From positions 3,348,001 through 3,412,000 of the forward strand of contig NZ_CP012266.1 of assembly GCF_001277235.1 (NCBI RefSeq): 64,000 bases of DNA, given 5' to 3'. Within the stretch, counting starts at the first letter, position 1; each line of letters starts with the position of its first letter. The notes beneath the pieces were generated by a model. The model searched no databases and had not been told where the DNA came from. It worked only from the letters and a program-made list of their open reading frames with translations. Shown here one piece after another: positions 56,046 to 64,000 of this stretch. Source of the DNA: Cronobacter dublinensis subsp. dublinensis LMG 23823. GTDB taxonomy: Bacteria > Pseudomonadota > Gammaproteobacteria > Enterobacterales > Enterobacteriaceae. A program made the position numbers and the translations under genes.

Positions 56046-59000
56046 TCAGACCATATTGACGTGCAAGCCGTGCTGGATAAGCACATCTCCCAGCGTGTTG
56101 GTCTGTGAACTGTTATGCCAGACGTCGAACTGCACGCCGTCCACTTCCCGCTGCCCGCTCACTTCCCAGATGTCGCTGCCGCCTTTCACCAGATTGACCC
56201 GGTCCCCGTCGACGCCCTTGACGATCAGATCGTCTTCCGGCTTGTCGGTTAAGGTCAGGGCCTGATGAAGATCCAGCGTCAGGCTGTTAGTGCCGGACTT
56301 ACCGAGATCGAAAATCTCGATGTGCTTGATCTGGCCGTCGAGCGCCGTGAGATCGAGCTTCATATTGACGCCGTCAATCACCAGCGTATCGGTGCCCGCG
56401 CCGCCATCCAGTGATGCGAAACCGAGCGTCGCGAGGTGAATGGTGTCGCTGCCACTACTGCCCTGCAGTGACTCGCCACTCTGGCTGGTGCCATCGGCGA
56501 GATCGATGCTGACCCCGCCGATGGTGTAACCGCCTGTCGCGCTTGCCGTATCCTCCGCCGTGGCGCTGTTCTCCTCCGCCGTGACCGCCACTGTCGCGGT
56601 TTTCGCTGTCGCTGTGGTCTGCTGAGTGTCGCTCTGCGTGGCGGTCTGGCTGTTTTCATCAGAGAGCGCGAACAGCGCCGCCTCATGCTCAACGCTCGCG
56701 GCGGCGAAGGTGGCAGGCGGCGTGGTGGAGATAATCTGCCCGCCGAGGCCGACGTTCAGGTAGCCGGTGTTGCCCGCCGCATCCGTGGCGTAAATATTCA
56801 GCACGCTGGAGAGCGACAGCAGTTGCAGAATATTGAGCCCCAGCCCGAGGTTGGCCGACCAGTTACCGTTGCTGTCGGTAATGGCCGTGGTGTTCACCGT
56901 CCCGTTCAGCAACGAAAGATGCACGACCGAGCCCGGCGCCAGGTTGGTCGAGCCACCGCGCAGCGTCAGGCCCGTAGAGAGCAGCGCGAGCGGGTTAAGG
57001 CTTGCCAGCGGCGTAAAGGAGAGCGTCGGGGTGGTGAGTTTCACCGTCACGTCGCTGCTGGTGCTGTTGACGTTGCCGACTTTATCCGTCACCGAGACGC
57101 CGACTTTCAGCGCGCCGTTACTCAGGCCCTGCAGAATGGTGTTGGTCACCGGCAGCGTCCAGGTGCCGTCGCTGGCCACGGCCGCGTTATAGGTGTTGGC
57201 GCCGAGCGTCACCTTCACCGTCGCGCCATCGGTCACGCCGCTGATCTTGCCGCTCAGCGTCTGGCCGCTGCCCGCTTCGCTGACGTTCAGATAACCGTCG
57301 TTGCCGAACAGCGAGGTGAGCGACACGGTCGGCAGCGAATGGGTTACCACATTCAGCAAACCGCTGGTGCTGGTGCTGTTGCCCGCCGGGTTGGTGACGC
57401 TGGCGTTGACCGTCAGCGTGCCGTCCAGCAGACCGCTGAGATCGGTCTTCGGCACCGAGAGCTGCCAGGTGCCGTCGTTGCCGACGGTCGTGACGTAGCT
57501 TTTACCGCCAAGCGACACCCTGACCTGCGACCCTACGGCATTGGTGCTGGTGCCGGTGATGGTCTGGGCGCTCAGAATGTCGGTAGCGTTGAGGCCGTTA
57601 TCGCCAAACAGCGAGGTGATGGCGAGCGTCGGCAGCGCGCCGATGCTGACATTCAGCCCGCCATTGGCGCTGGCGGTGTTGCCCGCCGTATCGCGCGCCG
57701 TCACGGTCACATTCAGCGGGCCGTCGGCGAGCCCTTGCAGCGAGGTCGTCGGTACCGATACCTGCCAGGTGCCGTCGGCGCGTACTGTGGTGTTAAACGT
57801 CAGCGCGCCGAGCGTCACGGTTAGCGCGCTGCCCGCCGCCAGGTTAGTGGCGGTGCCGCTGATAAGCTGCGGACTCAGCAGATCGCTTAAGCTCAGAAGG
57901 CCGTCGCCAAAGACAGGGTTCACCACCACCTGCGGCAGCGCCTGAACAATCGCGCTCACCACCTGCGAGCCGGTCGCCACATTGCCGACCGGGTCCGTCA
58001 CGCTGGCGCTCACCGTCAGCGTGCCGTCCTGGATACCTTTGAGCGTCGTGGCTGGGACATTCACCGACCAGGCGCCGTTATTGATGGTCGCCGTAAAGGC
58101 ACTGCCGCCGACATTCACCGTGACGGTGCCGTTCGCAAGGTTACTGGTGCCGCTAATGACCTGCCCGGCGTTCGCCTCCGCCGCGTTCAGCCAGCCGTCG
58201 CCGCCAAAGAGCGTAGTAATAGCGACCGTCGGCAGTGAGGTGATCCCAACGACCACCGGCGCGCCATTCACCGTCGTGGTGTTGCCGTCAGGCGTTGTGA
58301 TGGTCACGCGCGGGGTCAGCGAGCCTTCGGCCAGCGAGGCGAGATCGGTCGGGTTCAGCTGAATACTGAAGCGCCCGTCGCTGCCCACCGTGCCGTTAAA
58401 GGTGCGCGCGCCAAGCGCCACGCTCACCGTCGAGCCCGCCGTCGCGTTGGTCACAACGCCGGAAATCGTCTGGCTCGTCAGCGCCTCGGTAGCGTTCAGC
58501 AGGCCGTCGCCGAAGACCGACAGCGAGCTGAGCGTCGGGGCCAGCAGATCCAGCCTCAGCGAGCCGCTGGTGGAGGCGGTATTGCCGTTGGTATCCGTGG
58601 CCGTAACGGTCACGGTCTGGTTGCCGGTGGCGATCCCGGTGAGCGCGCTCTGTACCGCGCCCGGCAGGTTCACGCTCCAGACGCCGTTCGGGCCGACCGT
58701 GGCCGTAAAGGCGGGCGTGCTGCCAATCTGGATCGTCAGCGTCTGCCCCGCAAGCCCGGTGGCGGTGCCGCTGAGCGCGCCCTGCAACAGCTCAGGGATA
58801 CTCAGCGTGCCGTCGCCGAACAGCGAGCCGATGTTAATCGTCGGCAGGTTGTTGATAGCGACGTTGAAACTTGCGCCCGTAGTGTTGACGTTGCCTGCGT
58901 TATCGGTGACCACGACCTGCAACGCGACCTGACCGTCAGGCAGCCCTGCGAGTAGCGTGGAGGGCAGCGTCGCGGTCCAGCGACCGGCGTCGTCCACCAC

Positions 59001-62000
59001 CGCCGTCAGGCGCTGACCGGCGATATTAACGATAACCGACGAGACATTTTCCGCATTGCTGACCACGCCGCTGATGGTCTGGTTAACCGTGCTGTCCGCG
59101 ACGTTAATCAGGTTGTCGCCGCCCACCAGCACCTGGCTGATGACCGGTACGTCCGTCAGCGCCAGGTTAATGTCGATGATTTCATTACGCACGTTGCCGA
59201 AAGCGTCGGTGACGTTGAGCTGTACCGCAAGCGTGTTATCGACGATGCCCTGCCAGAGGCTCGGCGGGAAATCAACGGAGATGCGCCCGTCGCCGCCTAC
59301 CAGCACGTCCAGCGGCACGTTGATATCGGTGCCCACCAGCGTCGCGGTCACTGTCGCGCCGCGATAGTCGCCGCTCAGTTGACCGGTCAATGTCTGGGTC
59401 ACCAGCGATTCCGCCACGTTCAGGATGCCGTCCCCGCCGAACAGGTCATCCACCAGCACGCCCAGTCCTTTGTTGAGCGCGACATTGAGCGCCACGTTGT
59501 TGGTGGAGGTGTTGCCCTGCGCGTCAGTAGAAGTGATGTTTATCACCTGTGCGCCGTCGGTGAGCGTGTTGAGATCGACCTGCGGGAAGGTGTAATTCCA
59601 GTTGCCGTCCTGATCCACCACTGCTGTTTGCGTCAATGGCCCGATCCGCAGCGTGACCGTCTGGCCCGGCTCGCCGGTCCCCTGTAACAGCAGCCCGCCC
59701 GCCGCGTTAACGGTGTTGAGCACCGCAGGCACGCCCGCGGCGTCTACCGTCAGCAGCGGCCCGTCGGCGTTCAGAGTAACGGTGCGGCTGTCGGTATCCG
59801 TGTTCCCCGCCGCGTCGGTAAGCGTGGCGGTGACGGTATAGTCGCCGTCCGCCAGCCCGGAGACCGCGCTTTGCGGCACGCTGACGCTCCACGCGCCGTC
59901 CGCGCCGACCACGGCGTAGTAAGTTTCGCCGTTAAAGGTAACCGTGACCTGACGACCCGCCTCCGAAGTGCTGGCGGTGCCGCTCAGCACCAGTGGCTGG
60001 CTGGCTTCGGTCGCGTCGATAATGTCATCGCCCGCAATCGCGCCCACGGTCACGACCGGCGGCACTGTATCGAGCGCGACGGTCACGGTTGTGGTGGCTG
60101 GCGTACCGCCATCGGTCGTCGCCACCACGGTGTAGTTGCCTTGATCCGGGAACTGCGTGGCAGGAACATCCAGCGACCAGCTGCCGTCCGGCTGTACCGT
60201 CGCCGTACCGACCGTCGCGCCGTTAATGGTCACGGTCACGGTGGAGACATCGCCAAGCGTGGTGCCGCTCAGCGCCACCGTATCGCCCAGTTCGCCCGCG
60301 TTAATGATGTTATCGCCCGTGACCGGGTTAATGCTGACCGCCACCGGCGGCGGCGTGGTGTCCACCGATACCGGCGTCGCAGGCGCGGTCGCTACGTTGC
60401 CTGCCCGGTCGGTGACCGTAGCGCTAATCTCCTGAGCGCCGTTGGCGAGCGTCGCCAGTTGCGCCGGGGAGAGCTGAAGCGACCAGGTGTTACCGTTCAG
60501 TACCGTGGTGGTAAAGCTCTGGCCCGCCAGGGTGACAGTAATGGTCTGCCCCGGCTCGACGTTAGTCACGGTACCGGTAATGGTCTGCGCCTGCTGGCTC
60601 TCCGCCCCGCTCAGCCCGTCGCCGCCAAACGGCGCGTCGATGGTGAGCGTAGGCGCGGCGAGCGACACGTAGAGCGGCGCGGTGGTCACGGCGGTGTTGC
60701 CCGCGCCATCCACCAGGCTCACGCTCACCGCCTGCAGGCCGTTCGGCACGTTTGCCCAGTCCGCCGCGCTCAGGTTCAGCGTCCAGGTATTGCCGGTGAT
60801 GGTCACGCGATCGGGCCCGAAGGTCTGGTTACCGATGGTGACGGTAATCTCACTGCCCGCCGGGATATCGCTGGTCAGCGTGCCGCTGATAGCGCCCGCC
60901 GCGCCCGCTTCGTTGATATTCACATAACCGTCGCCGAACAGCGGCTGGGTGACCGCCACCGCAGGCGGCGTCAGCGCCGCCTGGAACGGTACCTCGATGG
61001 GCTGGGTGTTGCCGAAGTTATCCTGCGCGATGATGGTCAGCGTATGGTCGCCAGGCGACAGCCCCGCCAGCGCGCCCGCGGGCAGAGGCAGCGTCCAGTT
61101 GCCCGCGTTGTCGACATTGGCCACATAGGTCGTGCCGTTCACGTCGATCGTGACTGAAACATACTGGTTAGAGCCGGTAATACCGGTGGTGCCGGTAAGC
61201 GTCAGCGGCGCACTGGCCTCGCTGATGTTCAGGATGGTGTCATCGCCAAACAGCGTGGTCACCGTCGGCGCAGGCAGTTGGGTTTGCACCGCGAACGACC
61301 CCGGCTGGCTGTCGGTATTGCCGAAGGCGTCACGCACGTTGACCGTGAAATCCTGCGTGCTGCCCGGCGTCAGATCGGTGAACGCGGCAGGCGGCAGCGA
61401 GACTGACCAGTCGCCGTTCTCCAGCACCGTGCCGGTGTAGGTGTTGCCGTTCAGCACAATCGCTACCGTCTGGCCCGCCCCGCTCACGCCGGTGGAGCCA
61501 GTGATCGTCTGGGCGGCGCCCGCCTCGGCGTTGTTCAGCGCGCCATCGATAAACGGCGTGTTGATAGTCGCGTCCGGAATGTTGTTAATGCGTGATTCGA
61601 AGCTGTCGGTGAGCGTGCTGGTATTGCCCGCCGTATCGGTGACCACGACGGTGACCGCAATGGTGCCGTCCGGCAGCGCGCCGAGCTGCGCAGGCGTCAA
61701 CGGCAGCGACCAGTTGCCGTTCGCATCGACGGTCGCCTCCACCATCGTGCCGTTATTGACGCTCACCATCACGGTGTCGATACGCCCGGCAGGCAGGCCG
61801 GTAGCGCCGCTAAGCGCGCTACCCGCGCCGGCTTCGGCGGCGTTCAGGATGCCGTCGGTAAACGGCTCCGTCAGCGCTGGGGTCGGCAGCGGGTCGGCGT
61901 AAACGGTAAACGTCGCCTCCGGGCTGGTGACGGTATTGCCTGCGCGATCCGAAACGGTGACCGTCATAGTGTGATTGCCATCGGCCAGCGCGCCCAACTG

Positions 62001-64000
62001 CGCCGGCGTCAGCGCCACCGTCCAGTTGCCGTTGTTATCGACCGTGCCGGTAAGTGCCGCGCCGCCATCGATGCTTATCTGCACCGTCTGGCCCGCGCCG
62101 GTCAGGCCGGTATTGCCGGTAACCTGCTGGCCGAGCGCCGCCTCACTCTGGTTGATAATGCCATCGCCAAAGAGCAGATCCGGCACGGCGGCGGTCGGCG
62201 GCGTGCGCAACACCTCCACCGACGCGCCCGCGCTCGCCGGGTTGCCGAACTGATCCTGCGCGCTGACGGAGAGCGTGTACTGGCCGTTTTGCAGCGCCGT
62301 CAGCTGGTCGGGGCCGACATTAATCTGCCATGCGCCGCCCGCGCCGATGACGCCATTCAGCGTCACGCCGCCCACGGTGACCACAATCGGCGTATTGACG
62401 GCAAGCCCCGTCGAGGTGCCGCTGATAACGCCGCCGTTCTGGATTTCGCTCAGGTTAATCAGGCCGTCGGTGAAAATCGTGCCGAGCGCGACGGTCGGCG
62501 TGGTGTCATTACCAACGGTAACCGGCAGCGGCTGGCTGTCGCGGTTGCCGGTCGGGTCGGTCACCGTGAGCGTCAGTTCCTGCGGGCCATTCTCCAGCGC
62601 CTGCAGTTGCGCAGCCGGAATAGTAATACTCCAGTTGCCGTCGTTACCCGCCACCGTCTGATAGGTCTGGTCGCCGACCGTTAATTCCACCGTCGATCCT
62701 GCCGTCGTGGTGCCGCCGAGCGTCTGCTCGGTCAGTGATTCACTGACGTTCAGGATCCCGTCATCCAGGAAGCTGCCGGGGTTGATGCCGGTTGCGGGCA
62801 GTGAGGTATCCACCGTCACCGTGCTGGTGTCGGTCGCCGTGTTTTGCGCCGCGTCGCTGGCGGTGACCGTGACGGTATAACCGTCATCGGCAAGCCCGGC
62901 GAGCGCCGACGCCGGCACCGTCACGCTCCACAGGCCGTTGGCATCAGTGGTGCCGGTGTAGGTGACGTTATTAAAGACCACGCTGACGATAGTGCCCGGC
63001 GCGAGATTCGACGAGGTGCCGGTGATATCCAGCGGCTGGCCGCTCTCCTGGCTATTGATGATGTCATCGCCCGCGATCGGGTTCAGCGCCACCTGTGGCT
63101 GTGAGCCAGGCTGGGCGGCGAAGTTCACCGGATACTGAACAAACGCCTGGTTGCCCGACTGGTCAGTAACGGTAACGCCCACGATCTGCTGACCATCCGC
63201 GACCTGCGCCAGCGCGGTGGTCGGGACCGTCACGGTCCAGGTGCCGTTCGCCTGAACCTCGCCGGTATACGTCTGCCCGTTGAGGGTGACGGTCACGGTC
63301 TGGCCCGACTCGACGCGGGTGGTGGTGCCGGTGATTTGCAGCGGCGACTGCGCTTCGGCGGCGTTGATGAAATTATCCGTCGCCACGGTATTCACCGTCA
63401 CCAGCGGCGCGTTAGCCGCCGAGGCATCGAGCGTCAGCGACACTCTTTCGCTGCTGGTGTTGCCCGCCGCGTCACTCACCGTGGCGATGACGCTGACCGG
63501 GCCGTCCGGCAGGCTCGCGAGCGCGCCCGCAGGCAGCGTCACGCTCCAGCTGCCGTCGCTTTGCACCAGCGCGCTGTAGCTTTGGCCGCCAATCTGCACC
63601 AGCACCGTTTGCGGGTTCTGCGGATCGTACGGCGTCGCGCTGCCGCTAATGGTCAGCGGCTGTGCGGCTTCGGTAGCGTTGATGATGTTATCGGCGGTGA
63701 TGTCGTTAACGCTCAGCACCGGCGCGGTGAGATCGACCGTCACCGTGCTTGTCGAGGTGTTCTGGTTCCCGGCGGCGTCAGTCGCGGTCACGACCAGCGG
63801 CGTCTCGCCTTCGTTAAGGCCCTGCAGCGCGGCGGGCGGCAGCGTGACCGACCAGTTGCCGCTGCTGTCCACCACGGCGGTGTAGGTGTCGTCGCCAAGC
63901 TGAACGGTGACGGTTTGCCCCGCGCCATTAACGCCGGTAGCGCCGCTCAGCGTGCCGCCTGCGCTCACTTCCGCAGCGCTGATAATACCGTCGGTAAATG
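56046..64000 (-). CDS. bapA: Giant BapA-like type I secreted adhesin (N-terminus beyond window)
   Basis: Open without a stop from the window edge to the stop at 56046, giving at least 2,650 residues. An apparent GTG start at 63968 lies inside a repeat (FTDGIISAAEVSAGGTLSG) and is not the true start. I count 24 Ig-like repeats of about 100 residues. Each opens with an acidic linker such as FGDGxLNxxE, followed by G.TVTVTLGG.TYT..V..DGTWSV and TDxAGN. The 24th is degenerate. A Thr/Ala/Gln-rich linker follows (about 210-240 residues from the end), then an RTX-like end region (GSSGSDTIHL, LDGGAGTDTLVIDG) and the C-terminal secretion signal finishing IQHGLHVNMV. Family members are surface biofilm adhesins. 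Inter-repeat Asp/Glu residues probably bind calcium. Confidence 0.88.
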   Translation of the reverse strand, partial: FTDGIISAAEVSAGGTLSGATGVNGAGQTVTVQLGDDTYTAVVDSSGNWSVTLPPAALQGLNEGETPLVVTATDAAGNQNTSTSTVTVDLTAPVLSVNDITADNIINATEAAQPLTISGSATPYDPQNPQTVLVQIGGQSYSALVQSDGSWSVTLPAGALASLPDGPVSVIATVSDAAGNTSSERVSLTLDASAANAPLVTVNTVATDNFINAAEAQSPLQITGTTTRVESGQTVTVTLNGQTYTGEVQANGTWTVTVPTTALAQVADGQQIVGVTVTDQSGNQAFVQYPVNFAAQPGSQPQVALNPIAGDDIINSQESGQPLDITGTSSNLAPGTIVSVVFNNVTYTGTTDANGLWSVTVPASALAGLADDGYTVTVTASDAAQNTATDTSTVTVDTSLPATGINPGSFLDDGILNVSESLTEQTLGGTTTAGSTVELTVGDQTYQTVAGNDGNWSITIPAAQLQALENGPQELTLTVTDPTGNRDSQPLPVTVGNDTTPTVALGTIFTDGLINLSEIQNGGVISGTSTGLAVNTPIVVTVGGVTLNGVIGAGGAWQINVGPDQLTALQNGQYTLSVSAQDQFGNPASAGASVEVLRTPPTAAVPDLLFGDGIINQSEAALGQQVTGNTGLTGAGQTVQISIDGGAALTGTVDNNGNWTVALTPAQLGALADGNHTMTVTVSDRAGNTVTSPEATFTVYADPLPTPALTEPFTDGILNAAEAGAGSALSGATGLPAGRIDTVMVSVNNGTMVEATVDANGNWSLPLTPAQLGALPDGTIAVTVVVTDTAGNTSTLTDSFESRINNIPDATINTPFIDGALNNAEAGAAQTITGSTGVSGAGQTVAIVLNGNTYTGTVLENGDWSVSLPPAAFTDLTPGSTQDFTVNVRDAFGNTDSQPGSFAVQTQLPAPTVTTLFGDDTILNISEASAPLTLTGTTGITGSNQYVSVTIDVNGTTYVANVDNAGNWTLPLPAGALAGLSPGDHTLTIIAQDNFGNTQPIEVPFQAALTPPAVAVTQPLFGDGYVNINEAGAAGAISGTLTSDIPAGSEITVTIGNQTFGPDRVTITGNTWTLNLSAADWANVPNGLQAVSVSLVDGAGNTAVTTAPLYVSLAAPTLTIDAPFGGDGLSGAESQQAQTITGTVTNVEPGQTITVTLAGQSFTTTVLNGNTWSLQLSPAQLATLANGAQEISATVTDRAGNVATAPATPVSVDTTPPPVAVSINPVTGDNIINAGELGDTVALSGTTLGDVSTVTVTINGATVGTATVQPDGSWSLDVPATQFPDQGNYTVVATTDGGTPATTTVTVALDTVPPVVTVGAIAGDDIIDATEASQPLVLSGTASTSEAGRQVTVTFNGETYYAVVGADGAWSVSVPQSAVSGLADGDYTVTATLTDAAGNTDTDSRTVTLNADGPLLTVDAAGVPAVLNTVNAAGGLLLQGTGEPGQTVTLRIGPLTQTAVVDQDGNWNYTFPQVDLNTLTDGAQVINITSTDAQGNTSTNNVALNVALNKGLGVLVDDLFGGDGILNVAESLVTQTLTGQLSGDYRGATVTATLVGTDINVPLDVLVGGDGRISVDFPPSLWQGIVDNTLAVQLNVTDAFGNVRNEIIDINLALTDVPVISQVLVGGDNLINVADSTVNQTISGVVSNAENVSSVIVNIAGQRLTAVVDDAGRWTATLPSTLLAGLPDGQVALQVVVTDNAGNVNTTGASFNVAINNLPTINIGSLFGDGTLSIPELLQGALSGTATGLAGQTLTIQIGSTPAFTATVGPNGVWSVNLPGAVQSALTGIATGNQTVTVTATDTNGNTASTSGSLRLDLLAPTLSSLSVFGDGLLNATEALTSQTISGVVTNATAGSTVSVALGARTFNGTVGSDGRFSIQLNPTDLASLAEGSLTPRVTITTPDGNTTTVNGAPVVVGITSLPTVAITTLFGGDGWLNAAEANAGQVISGTSNLANGTVTVNVGGSAFTATINNGAWSVNVPATTLKGIQDGTLTVSASVTDPVGNVATGSQVVSAIVQALPQVVVNPVFGDGLLSLSDLLSPQLISGTATNLAAGSALTVTLGALTFNTTVRADGTWQVSVPTTSLQGLADGPLNVTVTARDTAGNTASANGGLNVSIGALPTLAITSLFGDNGLNATDILSAQTITGTSTNAVGSQVRVSLGGKSYVTTVGNDGTWQLSVPKTDLSGLLDGTLTVNASVTNPAGNSTSTSGLLNVVTHSLPTVSLTSLFGNDGYLNVSEAGSGQTLSGKISGVTDGATVKVTLGANTYNAAVASDGTWTLPVTNTILQGLSNGALKVGVSVTDKVGNVNSTSSDVTVKLTTPTLSFTPLASLNPLALLSTGLTLRGGSTNLAPGSVVHLSLLNGTVNTTAITDSNGNWSANLGLGLNILQLLSLSSVLNIYATDAAGNTGYLNVGLGGQIISTTPPATFAAASVEHEAALFALSDENSQTATQSDTQQTTATAKTATVAVTAEENSATAEDTASATGGYTIGGVSIDLADGTSQSGESLQGSSGSDTIHLATLGFASLDGGAGTDTLVIDGVNMKLDLTALDGQIKHIEIFDLGKSGTNSLTLDLHQALTLTDKPEDDLIVKGVDGDRVNLVKGGSDIWEVSGQREVDGVQFDVWHNSSQTNTLGDVLIQHGLHVNMV

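Noticed and set aside
59871..61157. 428-codon open frame on the plus strand opposite the adhesin
   Set aside because: Antisense shadow of GC-rich repeat DNA; composition is Arg/His-rich, with no recognisable domain. The same applies to the other plus-strand frames between 56.6 and 63.9 kb.
63966..63968. GTG as start of the adhesin gene
   Set aside because: The codon lies inside a repeat unit and the frame stays open to the window edge with repeat-like sequence before it, so it is an internal valine.
56760..64000. CRISPR-like or satellite repeat array
   Set aside because: The periodicity is about 300 bp and protein-level only; DNA copies are diverged and in one open frame, as for Ig-like domains.

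Overview
The window is a chromosomal segment of a gamma-proteobacterium of the family Enterobacteriaceae. Almost every housekeeping gene matches its Escherichia coli counterpart in length and order (rseC-rseB-rseA-rpoE, nadB ... clpB ... pheA, tyrA-aroF ... rpsP operon ... grpE, nadK, recN ... smpB). Coding regions are GC-rich, and the 16S rRNA and protein sequences look most like Cronobacter or a close Enterobacter-group relative. The genus is my inference from memory, not a search.

Layout. 1-5.4 kb: the sigma-E envelope-stress operon (minus), then nadB with a perfect NadR operator, and trmN. 5.5-16.7 kb: srmB, grcA (two FNR boxes 53 bp apart), ung, yfiF, trxC, tapT, patZ, pssA, yfiM, kgtP. 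16.8-19.8 kb: a small accessory block absent from the E. coli order, with a DUF4385 protein, a PoxB-like thiamine-diphosphate enzyme and a helix-turn-helix protein with two membrane segments. 20.2-25.6 kb: a complete rRNA operon on the minus strand (16S, tRNA-Ile, tRNA-Ala, 23S, 5S) with P1/P2 promoters and boxA sites. 25.7-31 kb: clpB (sigma-32 promoter), pgeF, rluD, bamD. 31-37.7 kb: an LprI-like secreted protein, raiA, pheL-pheA with its attenuator, an SMP-30 lactonase-like gene, and the aroF-tyrA operon with TyrR boxes. 37.7-39.6 kb: a PepSY membrane protein and a Met/His-rich DUF2946 protein, where E. coli has yfiLRNB. 39.7-51.1 kb: rpsP-rimM-trmD-rplS, ffh, ypjD, yfjD, grpE, nadK, recN (two LexA boxes), bamE, rnfH, ratA, smpB.

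51.27 kb to the end is the main accessory system: a type I secretion system (adaptor, ABC exporter, TolC-like channel) and its giant substrate. The substrate is an adhesin of at least 2,650 residues with about 24 Ig-like repeats, and its N-terminus lies beyond the window. Gene order and position right after smpB match the Salmonella bapABCD biofilm locus, which sits between smpB and ssrA. This is therefore a recognisable family rather than a new system, though its repeat architecture deserves a closer look.

No CRISPR array, insertion sequence, prophage or integrase was seen. The less understood parts are the DUF4385/TPP-enzyme/HTH block, the PepSY-DUF2946 pair, the SMP-30 insertion, the structured non-coding elements beside ffh and smpB, and the start of the rpoE leader ORF.
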